DNA of 64,000 nucleotides from positions 1-64,000 of the forward strand of contig NZ_JAQSIO010000009.1 in NCBI RefSeq assembly GCF_028649455.1. Reading direction: 5' to 3'. Positions 43,748 through 53,988 of the stretch are shown one piece after another (within the stretch, counting starts at the first letter, position 1; the number at the start of each line of letters is the position of its first letter). The stretch is from Curvibacter microcysteis. GTDB taxonomy: Bacteria; Pseudomonadota; Gammaproteobacteria; Burkholderiales; Burkholderiaceae_C. The notes beneath the pieces were generated by a model. That model did not search any database. It was not told where the DNA came from and saw only the letters and a program-made list of their open reading frames with translations. A program made the translations under genes and the position numbers.

Positions 43748-46042
43748 ATGGTCACCACACACAACCTCGGCTTTCCCCGCATTGGCGCTCGGCGCGAACT
43801 CAAGTTCGGTCTGGAGTCCTATTGGAAAGGCCAATCGTCGATCGCCGAACTGCAGCAGCTGGGCCGGACGCTGCGGCAGCAGAACTGGGCCGATCAAGCG
43901 GCCCTCGACCTGGCCCCGGTGGGCGATTTTTCCTTCTACGACCAGGTGCTGGACATGAGCTTCACCCTGGGCCACCTGCCTGAGCGGGTGCGCGGCTTTC
44001 ACGGTGAAGCCCTGGACAACTACTTTCGCGTGGCCCGGGGGCGTTCGACCCCGGCGGCAGAGGCCCACGCCGCCTGCTGCGCCGGGGTGGCCGCCGGCGA
44101 GATGACCAAGTGGTTTGACACCAACTACCACTACATCGTGCCGGAGTTCACGGCCACCACCGAGTTCAAGCTGGACGCCAGCCGCCTGCTGGAGCAACTG
44201 GCCGAAGCCCAAGCCAGGGGCGTGAAAACCAAGCCGGTCATCGTCGGCCCGGTCACCTACCTGGCCATCGGCAAGTCCAAAGACGGCTCGAACCGCCTCG
44301 ACCTGCTGCCACGCCTGCTGCCGGTCTACGCCCAGTTGCTCGATACTTTGGCCGCGCAGGGCGTGGAGTGGGTGCAGATCGACGAGCCTCAGTTGGTGAC
44401 CGAGCTGGACGCCGACTGGCAGCACGCCTTCAACACGGCCTACCACCTGCTCAAGACCTGCAAGGTCAAACTGCTGCTGGCCACCTACTTTGGCCAACTG
44501 CAGGAGAACGCTTACCTGGCGGCCAACCTGCCTGTGGCGGGACTGCATGTGGACGCCATCAATGACCGCGAAGGCGTGCAGCCGCTGATCAACCTGCTGC
44601 CCGCACACAAAGTGCTGTCGCTGGGCGTGATCAATGGCCGCAACATCTGGAAGACCGACCTGACGGCCACGCTGGACTGGCTGGAGCCCCTGGCCCAGCA
44701 ACTGGGTGCCCGCCTGTGGATTGCACCCTCGTGCTCCTTGCTGCACGTGCCGGTGGACCTGGCCAGCGAGCAGCAGCTCGACGCCGAGATCCAATCTTGG
44801 CTGGCGTTTGCGCGCCAGAAACTGGACGAGCTGCAGGTGCTGGCCCAGGCGCTGAACCACGGCCGGGATGCCGTGCGCGCCGCGCTGGATGCCAACCAGG
44901 CCGCGCTGAAGTCCCGCCGCGCCTCGCCCCGTGTCAACCAGCCTGCCGTCAAGCTGGCCGTGTCCAAGATCACCCGCGACCTGGGGCGGCGCGAAAGCAG
45001 CTACGCCCAGCGCGCGCCCAAGCAGGCGGCTTTGCTGCAGCTGCCCCCCTTCCCGACCACCACCATCGGGTCCTTTCCGCAGACCGCCGAGATCCGCCAG
45101 GCCCGCAGTGACTTCAAGGCCGGGCGCTTGGATGCCAGCGCTTACCAGGCCGTGATGCAGGCGGAAATCCAACGCGCCGTGCGCGAGCAGGAGGCCCTGG
45201 GCCTGGACGTGCTGGTGCACGGCGAGGCCGAGCGCAACGACATGGTCGAGTACTTTGGCGAGCAGCTCGAAGGCTATGCCTTCAGCCAGTTCGGCTGGGT
45301 GCAATCCTATGGGTCGCGCTGCGTCAAACCCCCGATCCTGTTTGGCGACATCCGCCGCCCGCAGCCCATGACGGTGGCCTGGACCCGCTTTGCCCAATCG
45401 CTGACGTCCAAGCCCATGAAGGGCATGCTGACCGGCCCGGTGACGATCCTGAACTGGTCTTTTGTGCGCGACGACCAGCCCCGCTCCGAGTCCTGCTTGC
45501 AGCTGGCCCTGGCCATCCGCCAGGAGGTGCTGGACCTGGAACAGGCCGGCGTGCGCGTGATCCAGATCGACGAGGCCGCCCTGCGCGAAGGCCTGCCACT
45601 GCGCCGCACGCAGTGGAAGACCTACCTGGATTGGGCGGTGGAGAGCTTCCGGGTCAGTGCCAACGGTGTGCGCGACGAGACCCAGATCCACACCCACATG
45701 TGCTACTCGGAGTTCAACGACATCATGGCCTCGATCGCCGAGATGGATGCGGATGTGATCACCATCGAGACCTCGCGCTCGGACATGGAGCTGCTCGATG
45801 CCTTTGACGACTTCAGCTACCCCAACGAGATTGGCCCCGGCGTGTACGACATCCATTCGCCCAACTTGCCGAGCGAGCAGCACATGGTGGCCTTGATGAA
45901 GAAGGCGGCCGAGCGCGTGCCCGCCGAGCGCCTGTGGGTCAACCCGGACTGCGGCCTGAAGACCCGTCAGTGGCCCGAGGTGATCCCGGCCCTGAAACAC
46001 ATGGTGGCCGCCGCCAAAACCCTGCGCGCCGAGCTGGCCTGA
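43748..46042 (+). CDS. metE: Cobalamin-independent methionine synthase
   Basis: MetE transfers a methyl group from methyltetrahydropteroyl-triglutamate to homocysteine. The 764-residue length is standard for this two-barrel enzyme. The N terminus reads [24 protein letters not shown]. In the catalytic half, zinc ligands are His650 and Cys652 (HMCYSEFND) and Cys735 (NPDCGLKTR), spaced as in the E. coli enzyme. The [10 protein letters not shown] and [15 protein letters not shown] motifs are present. It is controlled by the divergent metR. Confidence 0.97.
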   Translation: MVTTHNLGFPRIGARRELKFGLESYWKGQSSIAELQQLGRTLRQQNWADQAALDLAPVGDFSFYDQVLDMSFTLGHLPERVRGFHGEALDNYFRVARGRSTPAAEAHAACCAGVAAGEMTKWFDTNYHYIVPEFTATTEFKLDASRLLEQLAEAQARGVKTKPVIVGPVTYLAIGKSKDGSNRLDLLPRLLPVYAQLLDTLAAQGVEWVQIDEPQLVTELDADWQHAFNTAYHLLKTCKVKLLLATYFGQLQENAYLAANLPVAGLHVDAINDREGVQPLINLLPAHKVLSLGVINGRNIWKTDLTATLDWLEPLAQQLGARLWIAPSCSLLHVPVDLASEQQLDAEIQSWLAFARQKLDELQVLAQALNHGRDAVRAALDANQAALKSRRASPRVNQPAVKLAVSKITRDLGRRESSYAQRAPKQAALLQLPPFPTTTIGSFPQTAEIRQARSDFKAGRLDASAYQAVMQAEIQRAVREQEALGLDVLVHGEAERNDMVEYFGEQLEGYAFSQFGWVQSYGSRCVKPPILFGDIRRPQPMTVAWTRFAQSLTSKPMKGMLTGPVTILNWSFVRDDQPRSESCLQLALAIRQEVLDLEQAGVRVIQIDEAALREGLPLRRTQWKTYLDWAVESFRVSANGVRDETQIHTHMCYSEFNDIMASIAEMDADVITIETSRSDMELLDAFDDFSYPNEIGPGVYDIHSPNLPSEQHMVALMKKAAERVPAERLWVNPDCGLKTRQWPEVIPALKHMVAAAKTLRAELA

Positions 46043-46094
46043 GCGGGGCGGGGCCGGGGCCCTGTGGCACTGCCCGGGGCGCGCCGCGATCGGC

Positions 46095-46955
46095 TCAGCT
46101 CAGGCGCTGTTCCAGCGCGTCCCAGGCGGGCTTGCCGACCAGGCGCTGGCGCTCCGCAAATGGGGTGACCAGGCCACTGCTTTCCTGCACTTCCTTGGCG
46201 TCGCGCAGCACGGTCAGGGCCTTTTGCATGCCGGCCACCGCGCCTTGCAGGGCCGCGTTGGCGTACAGCACGATGCCGTAGCCCAACTCGCCCAGTTGCT
46301 CGGCGTTGAAGATCGGGGTGCGCCCCCCGATGACCATGTTCATGAGCTGTGGTTTCGCCAGGCGCTGGGGCAGGGCGCGCACCTGCTCGGCCTCGGTCAC
46401 GGCCTCGACGAACAGGAGGTCCGCCCCCGCCTCGGCGAAGCGCTGGGCCCGCTCCACGGCGGCTTCAAAACCCAGGGTGGCGGCCGCGTCGGTGCGCGCC
46501 ATGATCAGCAGATCCGGGTCGCGACGGGCATCGACCGCGGCTTTGATCTTGCTGACCGCTTCTTCGGTGGAGATGACCTCCTTGCCCGAGAAGTGGCCGC
46601 AGCGCTTGGGCGCCACCTGGTCTTCGAGCTGGATGCAGTCGGCGCCCGCGCGCTCCAGCGTGCGCACCGTGTGGTAGACGTTGAGGGCATTGCCAAAGCC
46701 GGTGTCGGCATCGACCAGCAGGGGCAGGCTCACGGCGTCGCGGATGCGGGCGGTGTGGTCGGCGATCTCGGCCAGGCCCATGAAGCCCTGGTCGGGCAGG
46801 CCAAACCACATGTTGGTGACGCCCGCGCCGGTGACGTAGACGGCCTGGAATCCCAGGTCTTCAATCACCTTGGCGGACAAGGCGTTGAAGGCGCCGGGCA
46901 CGAGCAGGCCGCGGCGGGCCTCGACCAGTTGTTTGAGTTGTTGACGGGTGGACAT
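46095..46955 (-). CDS. Isocitrate lyase/PEP mutase family lyase, probable 2-methylisocitrate lyase
   Basis: A 286-residue TIM-barrel enzyme. Mg-binding VDADTGFGNALN near 82-93 and the lyase loop EDQVAPKRCGH near 112-122, with the catalytic Cys, are both intact. The sequence differs from classic PrpB (for example GAFNALSAKVIEDLGFQAVYVTGAGV) and also resembles oxaloacetate decarboxylase and dimethylmalate-lyase-type members. As the last gene of the prpC-acnD-prpF operon, 35 bases after prpF, it most likely cleaves 2-methylisocitrate to pyruvate and succinate. The assignment is from context. Confidence 0.8.
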   Translation of the reverse strand: MSTRQQLKQLVEARRGLLVPGAFNALSAKVIEDLGFQAVYVTGAGVTNMWFGLPDQGFMGLAEIADHTARIRDAVSLPLLVDADTGFGNALNVYHTVRTLERAGADCIQLEDQVAPKRCGHFSGKEVISTEEAVSKIKAAVDARRDPDLLIMARTDAAATLGFEAAVERAQRFAEAGADLLFVEAVTEAEQVRALPQRLAKPQLMNMVIGGRTPIFNAEQLGELGYGIVLYANAALQGAVAGMQKALTVLRDAKEVQESSGLVTPFAERQRLVGKPAWDALEQRLS

Positions 46956-46990
46956 GGCAGCTCAGGAGGTGGTTAGAAAAAACGGGGGCC

Positions 46991-48178
46991 TCAGAAGGCG
47001 TCGCCGGGCACGCGCACCCAGCCTTCCATCAGGACCCGGGCACTGCGGCTCATCACGGCCTGGGTGACGACCCACTGGCCATCGCGCTGCACGGCCTGGG
47101 CGCCGACGCGCAGCGTGCCCGAAGGGTGGCCAAAGCGCACCGCTTCCCTGGCGCCCCCGCCGGCGGCCAGGTTGACCAAGGTGCCTGGCACGGCAGCGGC
47201 GGCGCCTATGGCCACCGCGGCCGTGCCCATCATCGCGTGGTGCAGCCGGCCCATGGACAAGGCCCGCACCAGCACATCGATCTCGGCCGCTCGGACGGAC
47301 TGGCCGCTGCTGGCGACGTAGTCGGCGGGCGGGGCCACCCAGGCGATCTTGGGCGTGTGCTGGCGCGTGGCGGCTTCGCTGAGGTCTTGGATCAAGCCCA
47401 TCTGCAAGGCGCCATGGGCGCGCAAGGTCTCCAAGCGGGCCAGGGCGGCGGGGTCGCTGTTGATGGCCTCTTGGGACTCGGTGCCGGTGTAGCCCAGGTC
47501 GGCAGCGTTCAGGAAGAGGGTCGGGATGCCGGCGTTGATGAAGGTGGCCTGAAAGCGCCCCACGCCGGGCACGTCCAAGGTGTCCACGGGCTTGCCTGTG
47601 GGAAACAGAGCCTGGCCTTCATCACCGGCTTCGGCCGGGTCCAGGAAGGCCAGCTGCACCTCGGCGGCGGGAAAGGTCACGCCGTCGAGTTCGAAGTCGC
47701 CGGTTTCCTGCACCTGCCCGTGGGTGATGGGCACGTGGGCCACGATGGTCTTGCCGATGTTGGCCTGCCAGATGCGCACGGTGCACACCCCGTGCTGCGG
47801 CAGGCGCGCCGGCGGGATGAACCCGTTGGCAATGGCAAACGGCCCCACGGCCGCGGACAGGTTGCCGCAGTTGCCGGACCAGTCGACAAAGTCACGGTCG
47901 ATGGCGACCTGGCCGAACAGGTAGTCCACGTCGTGCCCGGCCACGGTGGGCGGCCCGATGATCACCGCCTTGGACGTGGAGGACGTGGCGCCCCCCATCC
48001 CGTCGGTCTGCTTGCCATACGGGTCGGGGCTGCCGATCACGCGCTGCAGCAGGCGGTCGCGCGCGGCGCCAGGCCGCTGGGCTGCTTCGGGCAGGTCTTG
48101 CAGGCGGAAGAACACGCCTTTGCTGGTGCCGCCACGCAGGTAGGTGGCCGGGATTTTGATTTGGGGCACGTGGCTCAT
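46991..48178 (-). CDS. prpF: 2-methylaconitate cis-trans isomerase PrpF
   Basis: PrpF converts the 2-methylaconitate isomer made by AcnD so that it can be hydrated to 2-methylisocitrate. The 395 residues show PATYLRGGTSKGVFF at 11-25, the GGATSSTSKAVIIGPP segment and WSGNCGNLSAAVGPFA, with the active-site Cys of the diaminopimelate-epimerase-like fold. Its start overlaps acnD by four bases (ATGA), so they are coupled. Confidence 0.95.
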   Translation of the reverse strand: MSHVPQIKIPATYLRGGTSKGVFFRLQDLPEAAQRPGAARDRLLQRVIGSPDPYGKQTDGMGGATSSTSKAVIIGPPTVAGHDVDYLFGQVAIDRDFVDWSGNCGNLSAAVGPFAIANGFIPPARLPQHGVCTVRIWQANIGKTIVAHVPITHGQVQETGDFELDGVTFPAAEVQLAFLDPAEAGDEGQALFPTGKPVDTLDVPGVGRFQATFINAGIPTLFLNAADLGYTGTESQEAINSDPAALARLETLRAHGALQMGLIQDLSEAATRQHTPKIAWVAPPADYVASSGQSVRAAEIDVLVRALSMGRLHHAMMGTAAVAIGAAAAVPGTLVNLAAGGGAREAVRFGHPSGTLRVGAQAVQRDGQWVVTQAVMSRSARVLMEGWVRVPGDAF

Positions 48179-50796
48179 GCGGGGACTCCTGGGTGCTCGA
48201 CCAGGAAGTCCTGGGCAAACCGTTGCAACACGCCACCGGCCTGGTAGACCGACAGCTCTTCAGCCGTGTCGAGACGGCAGCGCACGGGCACGTCCAACAC
48301 CGCGCCATCGGGGCGGGTGATGCGCAGGCTCAGCTCGGACCGGGGTGCCAGGGCGCCGAGCACCGTGTAGGTCTCTCGGCCGTCCAGGCCCAGGGTCAGC
48401 CGGGTGGTGCCAGGCTGGAAGGCCAGGGGCAGCACGCCCATGCCAATCAGGTTGGTGCGGTGGATGCGCTCGAAACCCTCGGCCACCACGGCTTCCACGC
48501 CCGCCAGGCGCACGCCCTTGGCCGCCCAGTCGCGGCTGGAGCCTTGGCCGTAGTCGGCGCCGGCAATGATGATCAGGGGCTGGCGCCGGTGCTGGTAGGT
48601 CGCCATGGCCTCCCACATGCGCATCACCGTGCCCTCGGGTTCGACACGGGCCCAGGAGCCGGCGCGCACCGAGCCATCGGCGGTCCGCACCATTTCGTTC
48701 TTCAAGGTCGGGTTGGCAAAAGTGGCCCGCATGGCGGTCAGGTGGTCGCCTCGGTGGGTGGCGTAGGAGTTGAAGTCCTCGTCGGGCAGGCCCATGTGGT
48801 GCAGGTACTCGCCCGCAGCCGAATCACGCAGGATGGCGTTCGATGGCGACAGGTGGTCCGTGGTGATGTTGTCGGGCAGCAAGGCCAGGGGCCGCATGGC
48901 CTGGAGGGTGCGGGGCTGGGCCGCCAGGGCGCCGATGCCCTCGGTGTCCCAGTAGGGCGGGCGGCGGATGTAGGTGGATTGCGGTCGCCAGTCGTACAGC
49001 GGTGCCACGGGGGCGCCGGGCTCGATCTGCCGCGCGAACATGGGTTCGTACACGGCGCGGTATTGCTCGGGCTTCACCGCGGCCTTGACCACGGCGTCGA
49101 TCTCGTCGTCGCTGGGCCACAAGTCCTTCAAGCGGATCTCTCGCCCCTGCACCACGGCCAGCACATCGTTTTCGATGTCAAAGCGGATGGTGCCCGCGAT
49201 CGCATAGGCCACCACCAAAGGCGGCGAGGCCAGGAAGGCCTGCTTGGCATGGGGGTGGATGCGCCCGTCAAAGTTGCGGTTGCCTGAGAGCACGGCCGTG
49301 GTGTAGAGCTGGCGCTCGATAATCTCTTGCTCGATCACCGGGTCCAGCGCCCCGCTCATGCCGTTGCAGGTGGTGCAGGCAAAGGCCACGATGCCAAAGC
49401 CCAGGGCCTGCAGATCGTCCAGCAGGTCGGCTTCCTTCAAGTACAACGCCACGGCCTTGGAGCCCGGGGCCAGCGAGGTCTTGACCCAGGGTTGGCGTTG
49501 CAGTCCCAGTTGCCGGGCTTTGCGCGCCAGCAAGCCCGCCGCGATCACGTTGCGCGGGTTGGACGTGTTGGTGCAACTCGTGATGGCTGCGATGACCACA
49601 GCCCCCTCGGGCAACTGCCCTTGCTCGCGGCTGGGCCGCTGCCAGGGCCCGGCAATGCCCTTGGCCCGCAGGTCGGCCGTGGCCAGGCGGGCGTGGGGGT
49701 TGGAGGGGCCGGCCAGGTTGCGCACCACGCTGGACAGGTCAAAGCGGAGCTGGCGGTCGTAAACCGCGTGCGCCAAGGTGTCGGCCCACAGCCCCGCCGC
49801 CTTGGCGTAGCGCTCGACCAGGTGGACTTGCTCGGCGCTGCGACCGGTCAGGCGCAGGTAGTCCAGGGTTTGATCGTCGATGCTGAACAGGGCCGCCGTG
49901 GCGCCGTATTCGGGCGCCATGTTCGAGATGGTGGCGCGGTCGCCCACGCTGAGGGCCGCCGCGCCTTCACCGTGGAACTCCAGGTAAGCCCCGACCACCT
50001 TGGCCTGGCGCAGGAATTCAGTCAGCGCCAGCACCACGTCCGTGGCGGTGATGCCCGGCGGGCGCCGGCCGGTCAGGTGGACGCCCACCATCTCGGGCAG
50101 GCGCATCCAGCAGGCCCGGCCCAGCATCACGCTCTCGGCCTCTAGGCCGCCCACCCCGATGGCGATCACGCCCAGGGCGTCCACATGGGGGGTGTGCGAA
50201 TCGGTCCCGACACAGGTGTCGGGGTAGGCCAGGCCCTGCTCGACCTGGACCACGGGCGACATTTTCTCGAGGTTGATCTGGTGCATGATCCCGTTGCCTG
50301 CGGGGATCACGTCCACGTTGGCAAAGGCCTTCTTCGTCCACTCGATGAAGTGAAAGCGGTCCTCGTTGCGCCGGTCTTCGATGGCGCGGTTCTTGGTGAA
50401 GGCCTCCGGGTCGAAGCCCCCGCATTCCACCGCCAGCGAATGGTCAACGATCAGTTGCACCGGCACCACCGGGTTCACGGCGGCCGGGTCGCCCCCTTGC
50501 TGGGCGATCGCGTCGCGCAGCCCGGCCAGGTCCACCAGGGCGGTCTGGCCCAGGATGTCGTGGCACACCACGCGCGCCGGGTACCAGGGGAAGTCGTGTT
50601 CGCGCAGCCGCCCGATGATTTGGCGCAGGCTGTCGTCCACGGTGGCGGGGTCGGCCCGGCGAACCAGGTTTTCTGCATGCACGCGCGCGGTGTAGGGCAA
50701 CTGGGCCCAGGCACCGGGGACCAGGGCATCGACAGCGGCCTGGGCGTCGATGTAGTCCAGCGGGGTGTGGGGCAAGGATTTTCTGAACAAAGACAT
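48175..50796 (-). CDS. acnD: Fe-S-dependent 2-methylcitrate dehydratase AcnD
   Basis: AcnD dehydrates 2-methylcitrate in the methylcitrate cycle. It is an aconitase-superfamily protein of 873 residues. The [4Fe-4S] ligands are in ITSCTNTSNPRN and AFACTTCNGMSG, and the swivel domain carries GADYGQGSSRDWAAKG. The TDSHTPHVDALGVIAIGVGGLEAESVM motif is conserved. It lies 39 bases after prpC and overlaps prpF, which together replace PrpD found in enterics. Confidence 0.95.
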   Translation of the reverse strand: MSLFRKSLPHTPLDYIDAQAAVDALVPGAWAQLPYTARVHAENLVRRADPATVDDSLRQIIGRLREHDFPWYPARVVCHDILGQTALVDLAGLRDAIAQQGGDPAAVNPVVPVQLIVDHSLAVECGGFDPEAFTKNRAIEDRRNEDRFHFIEWTKKAFANVDVIPAGNGIMHQINLEKMSPVVQVEQGLAYPDTCVGTDSHTPHVDALGVIAIGVGGLEAESVMLGRACWMRLPEMVGVHLTGRRPPGITATDVVLALTEFLRQAKVVGAYLEFHGEGAAALSVGDRATISNMAPEYGATAALFSIDDQTLDYLRLTGRSAEQVHLVERYAKAAGLWADTLAHAVYDRQLRFDLSSVVRNLAGPSNPHARLATADLRAKGIAGPWQRPSREQGQLPEGAVVIAAITSCTNTSNPRNVIAAGLLARKARQLGLQRQPWVKTSLAPGSKAVALYLKEADLLDDLQALGFGIVAFACTTCNGMSGALDPVIEQEIIERQLYTTAVLSGNRNFDGRIHPHAKQAFLASPPLVVAYAIAGTIRFDIENDVLAVVQGREIRLKDLWPSDDEIDAVVKAAVKPEQYRAVYEPMFARQIEPGAPVAPLYDWRPQSTYIRRPPYWDTEGIGALAAQPRTLQAMRPLALLPDNITTDHLSPSNAILRDSAAGEYLHHMGLPDEDFNSYATHRGDHLTAMRATFANPTLKNEMVRTADGSVRAGSWARVEPEGTVMRMWEAMATYQHRRQPLIIIAGADYGQGSSRDWAAKGVRLAGVEAVVAEGFERIHRTNLIGMGVLPLAFQPGTTRLTLGLDGRETYTVLGALAPRSELSLRITRPDGAVLDVPVRCRLDTAEELSVYQAGGVLQRFAQDFLVEHPGVPA

Positions 50797-50835
50797 GTTG
50801 AACGGGTTCTGGGGCCAAGGTGGGGCAGGTGGGAC

Positions 50836-52005
50836 TCAGGCGCGCTGCGCCAGCGGCACGAAGGTCTGATTTTCAGGGCCGGTGTAGTGGGCGCTGGGGC
50901 GGATGATCTTGCCGTCCACGCGTTGCTCCATCACATGGGCTGACCAGCCGGAGGTCCGGGCGATCACGAACAGGGGGGTGAACATGTCGGTGGGCACGCC
51001 CATCAGGTGGTAGCTGACGGCACTGAACCAGTCCAGGTTGGGGAACATTTTTTTGACCTCCCACATCACCGATTCCAGTCGCTCGGCGATGTCATACATC
51101 TTGGTGTTGCCTTGTTCCAGCGACAGCGCGTGCGCCACCTTTTTGATCACGCTGTTGCGCGGGTCGCTCACCGTGTAGACGGGGTGACCAAAGCCGATCA
51201 CGACTTCTTTGCGTGCCACGCGCTCACGGATGTCGGCCTCGGCCTCGTCGGGGTGGTCGTAGCGTTTTTGGATCTCCAGGGCGACCTCGTTGGCGCCGCC
51301 GTGCTTGGGGCCACGCAGGGCGCCAATGCCGCCACAGATGGCGGAATAGAGGTCAGAGCCGGTGCCCGCCACCACCCGGGAGGCAAAGGTCGAGGCATTG
51401 AATTCGTGTTCGGCATACAGGATCAGCGAGGTGTGCATGGCGCGCACCCAGCTGTCGCGCGGCGGGTGGCCGTGCAGCAGGTGCAGGAAGTGGCCGCCGA
51501 TCGAGTCGTCGTCGGTCTCCACCTCGATGCGCTTGCCGTGATAGGCAAAGTGGTACCAGTACAGCAGCATCGAACCCTGCGAGGCCATGAGCTTGTCGGC
51601 GATGTCGCGGGCGCCGGGAGCGGTGTGGTCCTCTTTTTCAGGCTTGACGCAACCCAGCACCGAGACGCCGGTGCGCATCACGTCCATGGGGTGGGTCGAC
51701 GGCGGCAAGGTCTCCAAGGCCGTCTTCACTGCAGCAGGCAGGCCTCGCAGGGCTTTGAGCTTGGCTTTGTAGGCGCTCAACGTTGCGGTGTTGGGCAGCT
51801 TGCCATGCACCAGCAAGTGCGCGACCTCTTCAAACTCGCAGGTGGTGGCGACATCCAGGATGTCGTAGCCCCGGTAGTGGAGGTCGTTGCCGCTGCGCCC
51901 CACCGTGCACAGCGCGGTGTTGCCAGCGGCCGTGCCTGAGAGCGCGACTGATTTTTTGGGCGTGAAGCCCGGTGCGAGTGAGCTGGGGGCGAGGGCAGCG
52001 TTCAT
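50836..52005 (-). CDS. prpC: 2-methylcitrate synthase PrpC
   Basis: PrpC condenses propionyl-CoA with oxaloacetate. The 389 residues form a short citrate-synthase fold. Catalytic His are in FNASTFASR upstream context ([10 protein letters not shown]) and [13 protein letters not shown], with the Asp/His of [29 protein letters not shown] near the N terminus is typical of PrpC. The ATG overlaps the thioesterase stop by four bases. Operon position distinguishes it from housekeeping citrate synthase. Confidence 0.94.
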   Translation of the reverse strand: MNAALAPSSLAPGFTPKKSVALSGTAAGNTALCTVGRSGNDLHYRGYDILDVATTCEFEEVAHLLVHGKLPNTATLSAYKAKLKALRGLPAAVKTALETLPPSTHPMDVMRTGVSVLGCVKPEKEDHTAPGARDIADKLMASQGSMLLYWYHFAYHGKRIEVETDDDSIGGHFLHLLHGHPPRDSWVRAMHTSLILYAEHEFNASTFASRVVAGTGSDLYSAICGGIGALRGPKHGGANEVALEIQKRYDHPDEAEADIRERVARKEVVIGFGHPVYTVSDPRNSVIKKVAHALSLEQGNTKMYDIAERLESVMWEVKKMFPNLDWFSAVSYHLMGVPTDMFTPLFVIARTSGWSAHVMEQRVDGKIIRPSAHYTGPENQTFVPLAQRA

Positions 52006-52400
52006 GGGGAAGTCTCCGTTTGGATGTCAGAACAGTCGATGGACACAGGGCGGCCTGAGGGGTCGACCGCCACCATTTCAAAAAAACCTTGGATGACCTT
52101 CTCGAGGGGCAGTCCGGGCGCGTCGGCCAGCGCGGTCACGCACACCGTCATGGAGCTGCGGCCCACGCGGCTGACCCAGGCCCGCAGCAGCAGCTGGTGG
52201 CCCACGGGCACGGGGGCGAGGAAGTCCAGCCCGCTGACGCCGGCCATCACGATCTCGCGATGGACCAGGCTGCGGGCGGCCAGAAAGGCCGCTTTGGCCA
52301 GCAGTTGCAGCGCCTGGCCGGCAAACAGGGTGCCGTGGTGGTTCGCCAGGGCGGGCAGCACCAGTTCGCGCAGTTCGACGGTTCCGGAAGGGCTTGTCAT
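52002..52400 (-). CDS. Acyl-CoA thioesterase, hotdog fold (YciA-like)
   Basis: A 132-residue hotdog-fold protein. Residues [28 protein letters not shown] near 15-45 match the N-terminal helix of YciA/BFIT-type acyl-CoA hydrolases, where a nearby Asp/Asn and the GTLFGG-like loop build the active site. [17 protein letters not shown] is also conserved. As first gene of the methylcitrate operon it could relieve propionyl-CoA or acyl-CoA build-up, though this is inferred from context only. ATG 52400 is chosen; an upstream start six codons earlier would intrude into the operator repeats. Confidence 0.82.
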   Translation of the reverse strand: MTSPSGTVELRELVLPALANHHGTLFAGQALQLLAKAAFLAARSLVHREIVMAGVSGLDFLAPVPVGHQLLLRAWVSRVGRSSMTVCVTALADAPGLPLEKVIQGFFEMVAVDPSGRPVSIDCSDIQTETSP

Positions 52401-52402
52401 GC

Positions 52403-52492
52403 TTCGCAATTTACGCAAAATAGCGTCCCTCTGAAACTACTGAATTGGCGAATGTTTGCGAATGTTTTGATTGATTTTGCGAACATTGCGAA
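52403..52492. promoter_or_regulatory. Operator array of TTGCGAA repeats between the prp operon and its regulator
   Basis: TTGCGAA occurs at 52456-52462, 52477-52483 and 52486-52492, and inverted at 52403-52409. Near copies are TGGCGAA at 52446-52452 and, inverted, TTACGCAA at 52411-52418. GCGAATGTTT is perfectly duplicated in tandem at 52448-52467. The array fills the 113-bp divergent intergenic region. Confidence 0.75.
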
Positions 52493-52513
52493 TGCATCCG
52501 AGAGGCTCTGACG

Positions 52514-53944
52514 ATGAAAAAAACCTTCATGGGCGTGAAGCTGCGCAAGCTGCGTGCGGAGCGCGGCATGACCCAGATCGCGCTGGCGCAGGCGCTGGAG
52601 CTGTCGCCCAGCTACTTGAACCAGCTGGAGCAGAACCAGCGCCCTTTCACGGTCTCGGTCTTGCTCAAGCTCAGCCGAGCCCTGGGGGTGGACATCCAGC
52701 AGTTCTCCGAGGACGAAGAGGCGCGCCTGCTGGCGGGCTTGAAGGAGGCCCTGGCGGATGCGGCGCAGCCCATTTCCCTGCCTGAATTTCAGGAGGTGGC
52801 GGGCCAGATGCCCGGCTTGGCCCGTGCCGTGATCGACCTGTACCGGCGCCAGCATCAGTTGCTGGAGCGCCTGGAGACCTTGTCGTCGCAATGGGGCGAC
52901 GACCGTTCCCGTCCTGAGCCCTTGGTCAGCCAGCCATTTGAGTTGGTGCGTGACTTCTTTTTTGCCCACCAAAACCACTTTGACACCTTGGACCGCGCGG
53001 CCGAAAAGCTGGCGGCACAGGCCCAAACCTCGCCCGTGGACAGGGCGGCCTGGCTGGAGCAAACCCTGGCCCAGCGGGGGATTCAGGTCCAGCGAGAGGC
53101 GGGGGCTCAAGGCAGCAAGCGCAGTTTCGACCCCTTGAGCCGGGTGTTGACGCTGTCGAGTGAGCTCGCGCCAGCCCAGCAGGCCTTCCAGATGGCCACC
53201 CAACTGGCCTTGCAGGCGTTTTCGGCGGACATCGAGGCCTTGATCCAAGTGCCGCCCTTCACCCACAACGAGCCGGCGCGCAGGCTGGTCCGGGTGGGGC
53301 TGGCCAATTATTTTGCAGGCGCTTTTTTGCTGCCCTATGGCGAGTTTCTACAGGCCGCAGAGACCTTGCGCTATGACCTCGAGCTGCTGGGCAAGCGCTT
53401 TCAGGTGGGCTTGGAGACGGTGTGCCACCGCCTGAGCACCATGCAGCGCCCAGGCGCGCCGGGTGTGCCCTTTTTCTTTGTTCGGGTGGACCGCGCGGGC
53501 AACATTTCCAAGCGCCAATCGGCCACCCATTTCCACTTCAGTCGGGTCGGCGGGACCTGCCCACTGTGGAACGTGTACGAGGCGTTCTCCCGCCCCGGGC
53601 AGATCCTGGCGCAGCTGGCGCGCATGCCCGATGGCCGCCGCTACCTGTGGGTGGCGCACAGCATCACGCAAGGCGAGGCCGGCTACGGCTCGCCACGGCG
53701 CACGTTCTCGATTGGTTTGGGATGTGATGCCAGGCACGCCCATCGCCTGGTCTATGCGCGGGGGCTGGATCTGCAAGACCCGGGTGCGGAGACGCCCATC
53801 GGGATGGGCTGCAAGGTGTGTGAACGCCCGGCGTGTCCGCAGCGGGCGTTTCCGTATGTCGGTCGCGCCCTGTCGGTGGACGAGAACCGAGGCCCATCCG
53901 CGCCCTACGGCTCATGGGTGGAGCCGGAACCCCGCCAGGGCTGA
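52514..53944 (+). CDS. Short-chain fatty acyl transcriptional regulator (ScfR/PrpR/RamB type)
   Basis: A 476-residue regulator. An XRE helix-turn-helix spans about 8-62 (LRKLRAERGMTQIALAQALELSPSYLNQLEQNQRPFTVSVLLKLSRAL). The middle resembles the IrrE/ImmA region, but its HExxH-like site reads THNEPARRL, so no protease activity is expected. The C-terminal ScfR (DUF2083) domain has Cys349, 404, 433, 436 and 441, the last three in GCKVCERPAC. Relatives in actinobacteria sense propionyl-CoA/acyl-CoA and control prp or glyoxylate genes. It is divergent from the methylcitrate operon across the operator array. Confidence 0.93.
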   Translation: MKKTFMGVKLRKLRAERGMTQIALAQALELSPSYLNQLEQNQRPFTVSVLLKLSRALGVDIQQFSEDEEARLLAGLKEALADAAQPISLPEFQEVAGQMPGLARAVIDLYRRQHQLLERLETLSSQWGDDRSRPEPLVSQPFELVRDFFFAHQNHFDTLDRAAEKLAAQAQTSPVDRAAWLEQTLAQRGIQVQREAGAQGSKRSFDPLSRVLTLSSELAPAQQAFQMATQLALQAFSADIEALIQVPPFTHNEPARRLVRVGLANYFAGAFLLPYGEFLQAAETLRYDLELLGKRFQVGLETVCHRLSTMQRPGAPGVPFFFVRVDRAGNISKRQSATHFHFSRVGGTCPLWNVYEAFSRPGQILAQLARMPDGRRYLWVAHSITQGEAGYGSPRRTFSIGLGCDARHAHRLVYARGLDLQDPGAETPIGMGCKVCERPACPQRAFPYVGRALSVDENRGPSAPYGSWVEPEPRQG

Positions 53945-53988
53945 GCGGGACGCACCGCGCCGAAGGGCGCTGCAGGCGTGGGGGGATA

